Assembly (NCBI RefSeq): GCF_000418325.1
Contig: NC_021658.1
Location: 9,996,001-10,060,000 of the forward strand
Reading direction: 5' to 3'
DNA: 64,000 nt
Origin: Sorangium cellulosum So0157-2
Lineage (GTDB): Bacteria > Myxococcota_A > Polyangia > Polyangiales > Polyangiaceae
The notes beneath the pieces are model-generated. The model did not search any database and was not told the origin of the DNA. It saw nothing but the letters and a program-made list of their open reading frames with translations. Shown in pieces: positions 1-9,139 of the stretch (positions are counted from its first letter, which is position 1; the number at the start of each line of letters is the position of its first letter). A program made the position numbers and the translations under genes.

Positions 1-93
1 GACAACCTGACGCTCGCTCGCCGGCGCTGGGCGCGACACCTGGGCGGAACGCGGGATCGACGCGCATGCAGGGCTCGTCTGTGCCGCGGGCCG

Positions 94-2916
94 TCATACG
101 GCGGGGAGGCTCCGGCCTCCTACCCCGCGCCCGCGGCGCGCGACGAACTTCCGGTCGAAGAGCCGCACCCGCCGGACGAACAGGTCGAGCAGGAAGACGA
201 CCATCGCGGCGTAGATGAACCGTTGCCAGAGCTCCTCGTGGAAGGTCACCTTCTCCCCGGCCGGGTCGAAGATGGCCGCCACGCCGGCCGGATCGACCGC
301 GCCGCCGGTCGACGTCGCGGCCTTCTCGAGGGTCGCGAGCTCGGGCTCGAAGCTCGCGTACTCGCGCGGGTACGGGTTCGAGACGTGGCCGTAGCTGACG
401 GCGACGGGCCGGAGCGAGCCGTCCTCGGCCTCGCGCAGGTGCTCCGCCCGCAGCAGGAAGGAGCCGTACCGATCCAGCGCGAGCGCCGTCTCGTACCGGC
501 CCGGCGCGGTCTGACGCATGTCGACCACCCGCGTCGCCCCGCCCGGCTCGGGCCCGATGATGCTGAGGCGGGAGGTCAGGTTGTTCTCGAACCGGTCGTC
601 CGCCCCGAACGCGTCCACGGACGCGCGCAGCTCTCCGTCCACGATCTCGGCCTTCATGTCGAGCTCGCGCCGGTGCTTCTGGCGCATGTGCTCGTGGATG
701 AGCTGCCCCCAGAACTTCTCGAAGCCCGGCCACCGGAGCCACTCCACGGCCCAGCGCGCCTTGACGTCGCTCGTCCAGGCCAGCGTCCACCCGAGGCCGA
801 CCCGCCAGCGCGCGAGGATCGGCTCCTCGGTGTCGCTCGTGAGCAGCTCCTGGGCGGGCGGCGGCTTCAGCTTGGTCGAGACGTAGCCGTGCAGGTTCGG
901 CGCGGTGCGGACGTCGATGCCGCGGAGGAACGCCGCGTCGCCGACCTGCGTGACCGGGAACCACTCCTCGACGGCGGCCGCGCGCGCCACCATCTCGGTC
1001 TCCTTGGTGAAGATCCGCGGCAGGTTGTTCGGGTCCGGGACCGCGTGGAAGCGCCCGCCGCCCACGTCGGCGATCATCTTGAGCAGCTGCTCGTCGAGAT
1101 CGTTCCCCAGCCCCACCGTGGTCACGGTGATCGACTCGGCGATCATCGCGGACACGAGGTCCCGGATGCCGCCCGTGGACGCCTTGCCGTCGGTGAGGAG
1201 GATGACGTGCTTCTTGCGCGCCTGCGTCACGGTCATGTCCTGGTAGGCGGCGTCGAGCGCGGAGAAGATCTCGGTCCCGCCGCCCGGCTGGATGCGGGCG
1301 ATCTCGCCGGCGATGCGCGAGCGGTTGCGCGCGGGCTGCATCTTCACGTACCGGGTCGGCGCCGAGTCGAACGCGATGACCTCGATCAGGTCGTCCGACG
1401 ACAGCACCCCCGCGGTCGCCTTCGCCGCGGCCTTGGCCATCTCGAGGGGCAGCCCGGTCATCGACCCCGATCGATCCATGACGAGCGCCATCGCGACGCT
1501 CGGCATGTCCTTCTTCCGCTCGTTGTCCATCCGCACCGGCAGGATCCGCTCGATCGTGGTGCGGTACCAGCCGCCGAGGCCGTACCCCGACTCGCCGCCG
1601 GCGAAGAGGAACCCCCCGCCGAGATCGCGCACGTAGCTCTCGATGATCTCCTGCCCCTGCAGGCTGAGCGCTTCCTTCGGGGTGTCGGACACGATCAGGA
1701 AGTCGTAGCGCTCCATCTCCTTGAGGGAGCCGGGGAAGCCGGCCGGCGGCCTGACGTCGACGTCGAGCTGCTGCGCGGTGAGCGCGCTCGAGAGCGGGCC
1801 GGCGTGCTGCGGCGTCCCCTCGATGTAGAGCACCGACGGGCGCCCGGGCACGTCGATGGTGGTCGCGTACCGGTTGTTCTCCTTGAACTTGTCGTCCGCG
1901 ATCTGATCGAGCTCGAGCGCGTAGGTCACCTGCCCCGCGATGCGCACGACGCTCTTGAACACGACGTCGTTCGGCCCCGCCTTGAGCTCGAGGTCCCGGA
2001 TGCCCTCGAGGCCGTTCAGCGCCTCCCCCTGGAACAGCCGCACGCGGGCCTTGGTGGCGCGGCTCGCGTAGATGTCGGCGTGGATCTCGAACGTCTCGCC
2101 GACCTTGACCCGGTCCGGCATCCTGAGCTCGCGCACCGCGACCTCGGGCGGCGCGGGTCGCCGGTACGGGATGGAGAACAGCCGCACCCCGAAATCGCGC
2201 GCCCGGTTGGCCTCGGCGAGGAGATCGCCGTCGGTCTGGACGCCGTCCGACATCAGCACGGCGCGCTTCAGGTAGCCGGGCGGGTACAGCCCGTAGGCGA
2301 GCTGGAGCGCGGCCTGGAGGTTCGAGCCCGCGCCGAGATCGCCGCGCTGCCCCTTCTCGTCGAGGTGGCGGTCGATGGCCGGCGCGCGCCGCTCCGCGTC
2401 GCCGCCGGCCGCCTCGCCGGCGGCGCGCTCGACGAGCCGCGGCCGCCGCGCGAAGGTGACCACCTTGATGACGCCGTCCTCCGGCTTCTCGGCGAACGCC
2501 TTGTCGAGCGCCGCGCGCGCGTCGTCGAGCGACTCGTCGGTGACGGACTCCGAGACATCGACGAGGTAGATGGTGGCGACCTTCTCCGTGGTCGCCGTCC
2601 TCGCGAGCCGCGACAGCCCGAGCGCGATCAGCGCGACGAAGGCGATCCGCAGCAGCACGGACAGCACGCGCTGCGGCAGAGGAAGGTCGGCGAGCGAGCC
2701 CGCGAGGACGCCGACGAACCAGGGCGCGAGCAGGAGCGCGCCGAGCATCTTCGGGTTGAGGAGCTCGTACTTCACCCCCTCGCGCACCCACGTGAGCGTC
2801 GGGTCCGGATGCAGCAGGACGTACCTCCGGTACGCCCAGAACAGGATCCCACCGAGGGCGGCGCAGGTGATGGCCCACGCGACGACGCGGAACTTGCGGC
2901 CAGTGAACGCGCTCAC
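94..2916 (-). CDS. Membrane protein with two von Willebrand A domains and a glutamine-amidotransferase-like region
   Basis: A 940-residue membrane protein, last gene of the MoxR/DUF58/VWA operon. Two N-terminal membrane segments come first. A first VWA-like domain follows (IYLVDVSESVTD), then a GATase1-like stretch (ESYVRDLGGGFLFAGGESG). A second VWA domain has a good MIDAS (MDRSGSM, then GGGTEI and LLTDGKAS). A C-terminal membrane helix ends the protein. I chose the GTG start at 2916 because it overlaps the upstream stop as GTGA and has AGGAGG eight bases before it; an ATG 30 bases further upstream lies inside the preceding gene. Such proteins probably work with the MoxR ATPase as metal-dependent adhesion or chaperone scaffolds at the membrane. 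The substrate is unknown. Confidence 0.85.
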   Translation of the reverse strand: MSAFTGRKFRVVAWAITCAALGGILFWAYRRYVLLHPDPTLTWVREGVKYELLNPKMLGALLLAPWFVGVLAGSLADLPLPQRVLSVLLRIAFVALIALGLSRLARTATTEKVATIYLVDVSESVTDESLDDARAALDKAFAEKPEDGVIKVVTFARRPRLVERAAGEAAGGDAERRAPAIDRHLDEKGQRGDLGAGSNLQAALQLAYGLYPPGYLKRAVLMSDGVQTDGDLLAEANRARDFGVRLFSIPYRRPAPPEVAVRELRMPDRVKVGETFEIHADIYASRATKARVRLFQGEALNGLEGIRDLELKAGPNDVVFKSVVRIAGQVTYALELDQIADDKFKENNRYATTIDVPGRPSVLYIEGTPQHAGPLSSALTAQQLDVDVRPPAGFPGSLKEMERYDFLIVSDTPKEALSLQGQEIIESYVRDLGGGFLFAGGESGYGLGGWYRTTIERILPVRMDNERKKDMPSVAMALVMDRSGSMTGLPLEMAKAAAKATAGVLSSDDLIEVIAFDSAPTRYVKMQPARNRSRIAGEIARIQPGGGTEIFSALDAAYQDMTVTQARKKHVILLTDGKASTGGIRDLVSAMIAESITVTTVGLGNDLDEQLLKMIADVGGGRFHAVPDPNNLPRIFTKETEMVARAAAVEEWFPVTQVGDAAFLRGIDVRTAPNLHGYVSTKLKPPPAQELLTSDTEEPILARWRVGLGWTLAWTSDVKARWAVEWLRWPGFEKFWGQLIHEHMRQKHRRELDMKAEIVDGELRASVDAFGADDRFENNLTSRLSIIGPEPGGATRVVDMRQTAPGRYETALALDRYGSFLLRAEHLREAEDGSLRPVAVSYGHVSNPYPREYASFEPELATLEKAATSTGGAVDPAGVAAIFDPAGEKVTFHEELWQRFIYAAMVVFLLDLFVRRVRLFDRKFVARRGRGVGGRSLPAV

Positions 2917-4820
2917 ACCGTCACCCTCCTGTGGTACGTGAACCACTCGATCGCGGTCACGAGGAGCACCGCCGCGAGCAGGTAGACCCAGAGCTCGCGG
3001 CGAACGCCGATCTTGAACTCGCCCACGGCGCCCGCGCCGCGCCCGTCGACCTTGAGCTCGGCGGCGGGGGCGATCGCGCTCTCCTCGGGCGCGGAGAGGT
3101 TCGCGGCGAACATGCTCACCTCCTCCGCGCCGGGGGCGCCGACGCGCAGCGTGTAGAAGCCGGCGTGCTGCCCGAGGAACACGGCGCGCCCGTCCTGGAT
3201 CGGGACCGCCCGCTTCGTCCCGTCGGGCAGCTCCAGGCTGGCCGACTCCGCGGACGAGGACGCCGGGATGTGCCAGACGGCGCCCGTGCGGAACGAGGAG
3301 ATGTAGCTCGTGTCCTCCTCGACGAAGTTGTTGATCGCGTTGAGCAGGAAGAGCGGCCAGGCGATGCGGAGGGGGAAATCGCTCTCGCGGACGTCGAAGC
3401 CGAGCGCGACGAATTTCACGCCGCCGCGCCGCCCCTCGATGAGCAGCGGGCCCCTGTGGCTCCGGCCGACGACCCTGTCCTCCTTGTTGCCCTTGAGCAC
3501 GTGGGCGCGCGCGACGTTCACGTCGCTGAGCGCCGTGTAGCGCAGGAGCGGGTGCTTCGCGTCGAGCTCGTCGAAGCCCAGGCCGTAGTTCGGATCGTCG
3601 TCGAGGATCTCCTTGCCCACCTCGAACGGGAGGTTGGTCCCGGTCGGGTTCAGGTAGAGCAGGCTCCCGCTGCCCGGCGCGACGCTCGGCGCCACGCCGT
3701 CGAAGATGGTCACGTCGAACGACGACGCCGCCGGGTAGCGCTGCGGCTCGACGAACGTCACGTCGAGGTACTCGTCGAGGAGCAGCGCCGCCTCGAGGAA
3801 CATGTTCCCCGCGGAGACGACCTGGATGCGCGCGCGGCGCCGCTCGGGGAGCAGCGCGTAGGCGCGGTTGTCCGCCGGGAGATCGTCCGAGCCGCCGTCG
3901 GCCAGCGCGAGCTTCGCCTCGAGCGTCTTCGACGCGCCGGAGAGGTTCGGGTAGAAGCGGGGCAGCTTCTCCTTGGGCTTGAGCCGGAGGCGCGTCAGGT
4001 CCGTGAGCTGGCCGTCGCCGAGCAGCGACAGCTCGAGGTCGAGCGGCTCGTCGCTCGTGTTCGTGACCTCGAGCATCACCTCGTAGCGGCTCTTGTCGAG
4101 CGGGTAGCGCCGCACCGAGAATTCGGAGATGGCGGCGTTCCGCGCCCCCTTGCCGACGGGCAGGAACGAGAGCTTGACGTCGCCGAGGCGCACCGGCCCG
4201 CCGGCGTCGGCCGGCTCGCCCAGCGCGCCGTCGCTCACGACGATGACCTCCGGCGACGGGAGCCCGCTCAGGGTGTCGCCGGCGAAGCGGAGCGCGCGCG
4301 CGAAGTCGGCCGTGGCGTCGGTCGGCTTCACCGCCGCGAGGGCGGCCTCGAGGTCGGAGATCTCGCCGGTGAGCGTGGACAGCGGCGTGACGGCCGCGTC
4401 CATCTGGGCCAGCAGCATGCGGTCGCTGCCGGACAGGCCGCGGACCATCTTCCTGACCTCGTCCTTCGCGAGCTCGAGGCGCGACGGCGCGACGTCGACG
4501 GCCTGCATGCTCGCGCTCGCGTCGATGAGGACGACGATGTTGCGCCCCTCGACGAGGTTCGCTTGCGGGCGGGGATCGCCGAGCGCGAGCAGGAGCAGCG
4601 CGAGGAGCGCGAGCTGCAAGAGCAGCGAGAGCAGCCGCTTCAGCTGCGAGAACAGGCTCGTCGCCTCTTTGTCCCGGAGGACGCGCTCCCAGATCTTCGA
4701 GAAGGGGACCGCGACCGGCCGCCGTCGCAGCTTGAGGATGTAGAAGACGACGACCACCGCCCCGGCGAGGGCGCCTATCTGGAGCAGGGTCGCGAGCGGG
4801 ACGCCGGTGAAGTGCAGCAT
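2913..4820 (-). CDS. BatA-type membrane protein with von Willebrand A domain
   Basis: A 635-residue protein. The N-terminus has the BatA layout: a first helix (residues 10-30), a basic loop containing PVAVPFSKIWERVL, a second Leu/Ala-rich helix (about 62-82), then a VWA domain with MIDAS VLIDASASM near residue 100. The C-terminus has a membrane helix (YLLAAVLLVTAIEW) and a short basic tail, so the bulk is probably periplasmic. The gene starts two bases after the DUF58 stop and overlaps the next gene by GTGA, so the three are translationally coupled. In the Bat/MoxR systems (established knowledge) such proteins are membrane partners of the AAA+ ATPase. Their role in this genus is not known. 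Confidence 0.85.
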   Translation of the reverse strand: MLHFTGVPLATLLQIGALAGAVVVVFYILKLRRRPVAVPFSKIWERVLRDKEATSLFSQLKRLLSLLLQLALLALLLLALGDPRPQANLVEGRNIVVLIDASASMQAVDVAPSRLELAKDEVRKMVRGLSGSDRMLLAQMDAAVTPLSTLTGEISDLEAALAAVKPTDATADFARALRFAGDTLSGLPSPEVIVVSDGALGEPADAGGPVRLGDVKLSFLPVGKGARNAAISEFSVRRYPLDKSRYEVMLEVTNTSDEPLDLELSLLGDGQLTDLTRLRLKPKEKLPRFYPNLSGASKTLEAKLALADGGSDDLPADNRAYALLPERRRARIQVVSAGNMFLEAALLLDEYLDVTFVEPQRYPAASSFDVTIFDGVAPSVAPGSGSLLYLNPTGTNLPFEVGKEILDDDPNYGLGFDELDAKHPLLRYTALSDVNVARAHVLKGNKEDRVVGRSHRGPLLIEGRRGGVKFVALGFDVRESDFPLRIAWPLFLLNAINNFVEEDTSYISSFRTGAVWHIPASSSAESASLELPDGTKRAVPIQDGRAVFLGQHAGFYTLRVGAPGAEEVSMFAANLSAPEESAIAPAAELKVDGRGAGAVGEFKIGVRRELWVYLLAAVLLVTAIEWFTYHRRVTV

Positions 4821-4822
4821 CG

Positions 4823-5776
4823 CTACCGGAGGAAGCCGCCTCTGCGGAACACGCGCAGGATCAGCTCGTCGAAGGGGACGGACACGTCGGCGCGGAAGTA
4901 GCTCACCTGCCGCGACGTGCAGAAGCGGCGGATCTCGTCGAGGTACTGCTCGTACGCCTCGGCGTAGCGGTCGAGCACCTTCGCGGTCACCGTGACCTCG
5001 CGCTCGTCGCCGGTCTCGCAGTCGTAGACGCGCACGTCGCCGCGCAGCGCGGGCCGGGCCTCGCTCGGGTCGACGATGTGGAGCACGAACGGCTCGAACC
5101 GGTTGTACCGGAGCACGTTGATGCCGCGCTCGAAGCCCACCGGATCGTAGAGATCGCTGAGGATCACGGCGAGCCCGCGCCGCTTGTGCTGCGCCACGAA
5201 CGTCTTCATCGCCTCGCCGAGGTCGGTCGCGCCGTCGGCCCGCGCCTGCCCGAGGAAGCGGAAGATCCTGAAGATGCGCGCCTTGCCGCGGGTCGACTGC
5301 ATGCGCCCGCTGATCTCGTCGGTCGCGGTGACGATCGCGATGCGATCGAGGTTGGCGAGCCCGACGTACGCGAGCGCCGCGGCGAGGCGCTTCGCGTGCC
5401 TGAGCTTCGCGCCGTCGCCGAACGCCATCGACGCCGAGGTGTCGAGGATGAAGTAGATCGAGAGGTCTTCCTCCTCCTCGTAGAGCCGGATGAGGAGCCG
5501 ATCGAAGCGCTGGTACGCGGCCCAGTCGAGGTACCGGAAGTCATCGCCCGGGGCGTAGTCGCGGTGATCGGCGAACTCGACGCCGGAGCCGGTCTTCTTG
5601 GTCCGCCGCTCCGCGCGCATCGCGCCCGAGAAGACGCGGCGGCTCACCATCGCGAGATAGTCGAGCTTGCGCTGGAACTCGTCGTCGAAGAGCTCCTCGT
5701 CGGAGGCGCCGGCGGAGACCGCGGAGAGCCGCCGCAGCGGCGCGGCGGCCCGCTTGAACGCGTCGAAGAGCCCCAT
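4823..5776 (-). CDS. DUF58 family protein
   Basis: A 317-residue soluble DUF58 protein. The family signature is clear: FADHRDYAPGDDFRYLDW at about residues 68-85, followed by a VWA-like fold with the MIDAS-type motif LDTSASM near residue 112 and LAVILSDLYDP around 200. DUF58 proteins nearly always sit beside MoxR ATPases, as here: the start is 18 bases after the MoxR stop, and the VWA gene begins two bases after this stop. It probably acts as the cytosolic adaptor between MoxR and the membrane VWA proteins. The family assignment is firm; the cellular process is inference. Confidence 0.9.
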   Translation of the reverse strand: MGLFDAFKRAAAPLRRLSAVSAGASDEELFDDEFQRKLDYLAMVSRRVFSGAMRAERRTKKTGSGVEFADHRDYAPGDDFRYLDWAAYQRFDRLLIRLYEEEEDLSIYFILDTSASMAFGDGAKLRHAKRLAAALAYVGLANLDRIAIVTATDEISGRMQSTRGKARIFRIFRFLGQARADGATDLGEAMKTFVAQHKRRGLAVILSDLYDPVGFERGINVLRYNRFEPFVLHIVDPSEARPALRGDVRVYDCETGDEREVTVTAKVLDRYAEAYEQYLDEIRRFCTSRQVSYFRADVSVPFDELILRVFRRGGFLR

Positions 5777-5794
5777 GCTACCTTCGGCGGCGCC

Positions 5795-6799
5795 TCACTT
5801 GCTCTCCGGCAAGCGCTTCAGGATGGCCTGCAGCACCTCGTCGGTCTTCACGCCCTCGGCCTCCCCCTCGAAGTTGAGGAGCACGCGGTGCCGCAGCGCG
5901 GGCAGCGCGCACGCGCGCACGTCGTCGACCGACGCCGCGAACCGCCCCTCGAACAGCGCCCTGATCTTCGCGGCGAGCAGGAGCGCCTGCGCCCCTCGCG
6001 GCGACGCGCCGAACTTCACGAACCGCTTCACCTCGTCGAGGGTGTCGCCCTCGGTGGGGTGGGTGGCCTGGAGGAGCCGCACCGCGTAGTCCTGCACGTG
6101 CTTGGCCACGGGCACCTCGCGGACGAGCCGCTGCATGGCGACGATGCGCGCCTTGTCGAGGACGGGCCGCGCCGCCAGCGCGTCGGTGCCGGTGGTCCGC
6201 TCCAGGATCGCGTTCAGCTCGTCGCGGCTCGGGAACGGCACGTGCAGCTTGAAGAAGAACCGATCGAGCTGCGCCTCGGGCAGCGGGTACGTCCCCTCGC
6301 TCTCGAGGGGGTTCTGCGTCGCCAGGACGAAGAACGGCTCCTCCAGCGTGTAGCTCTGCCGCGAGACCGTGACCCGGTGCTCCTGCATGGCCTCGAGGAG
6401 CGCGCTCTGCGTCTTCGGCGTCGCCCGGTTGATCTCGTCGGCGAGGACGATGTTCGCGAAGATCGGCCCCTTGCGGAACGAGAACGACCGCTGCCCGCCC
6501 GCGCTCTCGTCGATGACCGTGGTGCCGATGATGTCGGCGGGCATCATGTCGGGCGTGAACTGGATGCGCGAGAACTGGAGGTCGAGCGCCTCGGCCATGG
6601 TGCGGACGAGCATCGTCTTGCCGAGCCCCGGCACCCCCTCGAGCAGCGCGTGCGAGCCCGCGAGCATGCACGTGAGCACGCCGTCGACCACGTCGCGGTT
6701 GCCGACGATGACCTTCCCCACCTCCTCGCGCAGCTCTCCGATGCTGGCGCGGAACTCGTCCACCTCGGCCCGCGCTGCTTCCTTCGTCTTCTCGGCCAT
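5795..6799 (-). CDS. MoxR family AAA+ ATPase
   Basis: A 334-residue AAA+ ATPase of the MoxR family. Walker A is GVPGLGKT (residues 55-62). Walker B is IVLADE (117-122), followed by the MoxR hallmark INRATPKTQSALLEAMQE. The sensor and NPLESEGTYPLPEAQLDRF motifs are also present. MoxR proteins are chaperone-like ATPases that mature protein complexes together with VWA partners, and this gene lies in the typical order MoxR-DUF58-VWA-VWA. The start at 6799 gives a family-length N-terminus. A second MoxR lies at 30056-31090 without VWA partners. Confidence 0.93.
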   Translation of the reverse strand: MAEKTKEAARAEVDEFRASIGELREEVGKVIVGNRDVVDGVLTCMLAGSHALLEGVPGLGKTMLVRTMAEALDLQFSRIQFTPDMMPADIIGTTVIDESAGGQRSFSFRKGPIFANIVLADEINRATPKTQSALLEAMQEHRVTVSRQSYTLEEPFFVLATQNPLESEGTYPLPEAQLDRFFFKLHVPFPSRDELNAILERTTGTDALAARPVLDKARIVAMQRLVREVPVAKHVQDYAVRLLQATHPTEGDTLDEVKRFVKFGASPRGAQALLLAAKIRALFEGRFAASVDDVRACALPALRHRVLLNFEGEAEGVKTDEVLQAILKRLPESK

Positions 6800-6871
6800 A
6801 GCTTCCTGCTTCGCGCCCGCTGCCGCGGAGCGCCTGTAGAGGCGCGGTCGCGCTCGAGCCGATGGCTCGAC

Positions 6872-8800
6872 TCACTCGCGCGGCCTGATGAGCTGGAAGT
6901 ACCGGTTCACGTAGAACCGGTATCCATCAGGGATCTGATCCTTGTTGATCTGCTGCTCTGCGACCGTGTGGTAGTCCGTGAAGACCTTCTTGTAGCCGGT
7001 CCCCTTGAAGCCCCGCTCGGCGGCGCTGAGGATCACCTCGCTGTTCGAGGGCCCCTGCTGGGTGTCGAGCCCCTGCGCCTGGACGTCCTGGGTCCCCATC
7101 TTCGGGTCGGTGCGCTTGCCCGCGACCTCGCCGCCGCGGCCGGAGCCGGCGCCGTCGCCGCCGGGCTGGTTGCCGCCGCCCTGGTTGCCCTTGCCGCTCC
7201 CCTGCCCCTCCTGCCCCTGCCCCTGTCCGCCGGGCATCAGGATCTTCTTCCCGCCGGGCCCGATCACCAGCTCCTGACCCTGGCCTTGCCCGCCCTTGCC
7301 CTGGCCCTGCTGGCCGTCCTGCCCTTCCTGCTCGCCGTCGCCCTGCCCCTGCTGGCCCTGGCCCTGCTGCTCCTCGCCGCTGCCCTGGCTACCGCGCGCG
7401 CGCTTGCCGAAGCGGAGCATCCTCGCCATCCGCTGCTTGCCCCCCTGCCCTTGCTGGCGCACGAGCTCCCGGAGCTCCTCGAGCCGCTGGCGCAGCTCTT
7501 CCTTCTCCTGCTCGGACATCTCCTCCTGCTGCATCCGGTTGATGTCCTCGGCGGCCTGCTCGAGATCGTCCGCGGACATCCCGAGGTCGCGCATCAGATC
7601 CTCGGCGGCCTTGGCGAGCTCGCGGTCGAGCCGGTCGAGCTGGCGCCCGGTCCGCTCCTTCTGCTCGGCCTCGCGGTCGAGCCGCTCCAGCTCGCGCTCC
7701 TTCTTCTTGAGGAGCCGCTCCTCTTCGGACTTCTGCTGCTCGTTCGCGGAGGCCTTCTGCTTCTGCTTGAGCAGCTGCTCGCGCACCTCGGCCCGCTTCT
7801 CGTTGAGGGCGGCGAGGGCCTCCTTGCGGCGCGAGGCCGCCTCGGCGAGCGCCTTGCGCAGCCGCTCGATCTCGGCCTTGTCGAACTTCTGCTTCTTGTC
7901 GCGGAGCTTCTCGGCGAGCTGCTTCAGCTCCTTCTTCGCCTGCTCGAGGTCCTTCTTCTCGAGGGACTCCCCCACGCCCTTCGCCAGGTCGCTCCTCTTG
8001 AGGTCGAGCCCGGTCTCCTTCAGCGCCTCCTCGAGCGCCTTCAGGTCGGCCTCGGCGCCCTTGAGGAGCTCGCGCTCGAGCGCCTCCATGCGGCGGAACG
8101 CCTCGGTCCGATCGAGGCGCTTGTTGGCGATGTCCTCGATGAGCTGGTTGAACCGCTCGACCGCGGACTTCATCTCCGGGCTCTGATCCTGCCGGTCGAG
8201 CGCCTTCGCCGCGTCCTTGAAGAGCTCGATGTCGTCGGGCGACATCGTGAGCGCGTCGATCGTCTGCGCGACGGGCGCCTGCTTCCGCGGGGTGCGCACC
8301 TCGAGCAGCGCCACCGCGAGCACGCCGAGGCCCACCGCGGCCGAGGCCCAGAGCTCGCGCGGGAACGCGAGCGGCGCGGCGCCGGCGGGGCGCAGCCTGG
8401 CCGCGTGCTCGCAGGCGTCGTCGATCGCCGCCTCCATCAGGGCGGTCCGCTGCGCCGCGGGCAGCGCGTCGAAGGCGAGGGCGTTCGTCAGCCGGTCGTG
8501 GAGGCCGTGGTGCCGGTCGAGGGCGATCGTACCGGCGCGGGGGGGCAGGCGGCGCAGCATCGCCAGCGCGACGGTGGCCAGCACGAGCAGCCCCGCGCCG
8601 AGCAGGATCTGCCGGGCGCGCGGCTCGCCCAGGTGCGCCGGGAGCGCCTTGTGGACGGCGAGCGTCCCAGCCGCGATCGCCAGCGCGAGGGTCAGCGCGG
8701 TCGGCAGCGCGCGCAGCGCGCGCCCGACCCGGAGCCGCAGCTCGACCGCGCGCGCGGCGCTGCGGATACGGTCCAGATGCTTCGTGCGAGAGTCGCTCAC
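6872..8800 (-). CDS. Coiled-coil membrane protein, DUF4175-like, heading the MoxR operon
   Basis: About 642 residues from the GTG at 8800. Two hydrophobic segments lie near the N-terminus (PTALTLALAIAAGTLAVHKA and ILLGAGLLVLATVALAML). A third membrane segment follows at about residue 150 (ASAAVGLGVLAVALLEV). Next come some 250 residues of Lys/Glu/Arg coiled coil, then a low-complexity Gly/Gln block (repeated GQ, GQGQQ). The short C-terminal domain looks conserved (SAAERGFKGTGYKKVF, then GYRFYVNRYFQLIRPRE). The layout recalls DUF4175-type proteins found with MoxR/VWA genes; I am not certain of the family. An in-frame ATG at 8947 would add 49 residues with no domain character, so GTG is preferred although no clear ribosome site precedes it. 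Confidence 0.75.
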   Translation of the reverse strand: MSDSRTKHLDRIRSAARAVELRLRVGRALRALPTALTLALAIAAGTLAVHKALPAHLGEPRARQILLGAGLLVLATVALAMLRRLPPRAGTIALDRHHGLHDRLTNALAFDALPAAQRTALMEAAIDDACEHAARLRPAGAAPLAFPRELWASAAVGLGVLAVALLEVRTPRKQAPVAQTIDALTMSPDDIELFKDAAKALDRQDQSPEMKSAVERFNQLIEDIANKRLDRTEAFRRMEALERELLKGAEADLKALEEALKETGLDLKRSDLAKGVGESLEKKDLEQAKKELKQLAEKLRDKKQKFDKAEIERLRKALAEAASRRKEALAALNEKRAEVREQLLKQKQKASANEQQKSEEERLLKKKERELERLDREAEQKERTGRQLDRLDRELAKAAEDLMRDLGMSADDLEQAAEDINRMQQEEMSEQEKEELRQRLEELRELVRQQGQGGKQRMARMLRFGKRARGSQGSGEEQQGQGQQGQGDGEQEGQDGQQGQGKGGQGQGQELVIGPGGKKILMPGGQGQGQEGQGSGKGNQGGGNQPGGDGAGSGRGGEVAGKRTDPKMGTQDVQAQGLDTQQGPSNSEVILSAAERGFKGTGYKKVFTDYHTVAEQQINKDQIPDGYRFYVNRYFQLIRPRE

Positions 8801-9139
8801 GGTGCCCAGCGCTCCGGGCGCCCCCCGCGGGGCCCCTCGAAGAGGAAACGTCGCAGCATTGTACCTGCTGATGGGTCGGGCGCCCGAAAGTTCCTGGGAG
8901 GCTGCGCGCGACGCGTGAGGGCATGACGCGCGGCGAACCCCGATCATTCCCGCGCGGGACAGCCTCGGCGCTCAGCGACCGCCGGCATCGATCGCGCTGC
9001 CGGGAGCGCGTGAGGGCGCTCCCTCCGGGTTACGACCGGATGGATCCCCGGTGCCGCTGCGCCAGCAGACGAGCACGAGCGCTGGACAGATTCGGTGGAA
9101 ACGACCTGACCGGGCCCGCGCACGGGCGTCCCGGCTAGG
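8801..9139. other. Intergenic region holding the likely promoter of the MoxR operon
   Basis: No gene is supported in these 339 bases. On the minus strand a good -10 hexamer TACAAT lies at 8858-8863, about 58 bases before the operon start. A perfect 12-base palindrome TCGGGCGCCCGA occupies 8876-8887, where a -35 element would be expected. GGAACTT, the shape of an ECF-type -35, lies at 8888-8894, but its spacing to TACAAT is too long. No convincing -35 is seen, so the promoter is tentative. Confidence 0.35.

Noticed and set aside
5078..8926. A 1282-codon open frame on the plus strand, opposite the DUF58, MoxR and coiled-coil genes
   Set aside because: It is the antisense shadow of well-supported genes in high G+C DNA; its product is Arg/Leu/Glu-rich without any motif or domain.
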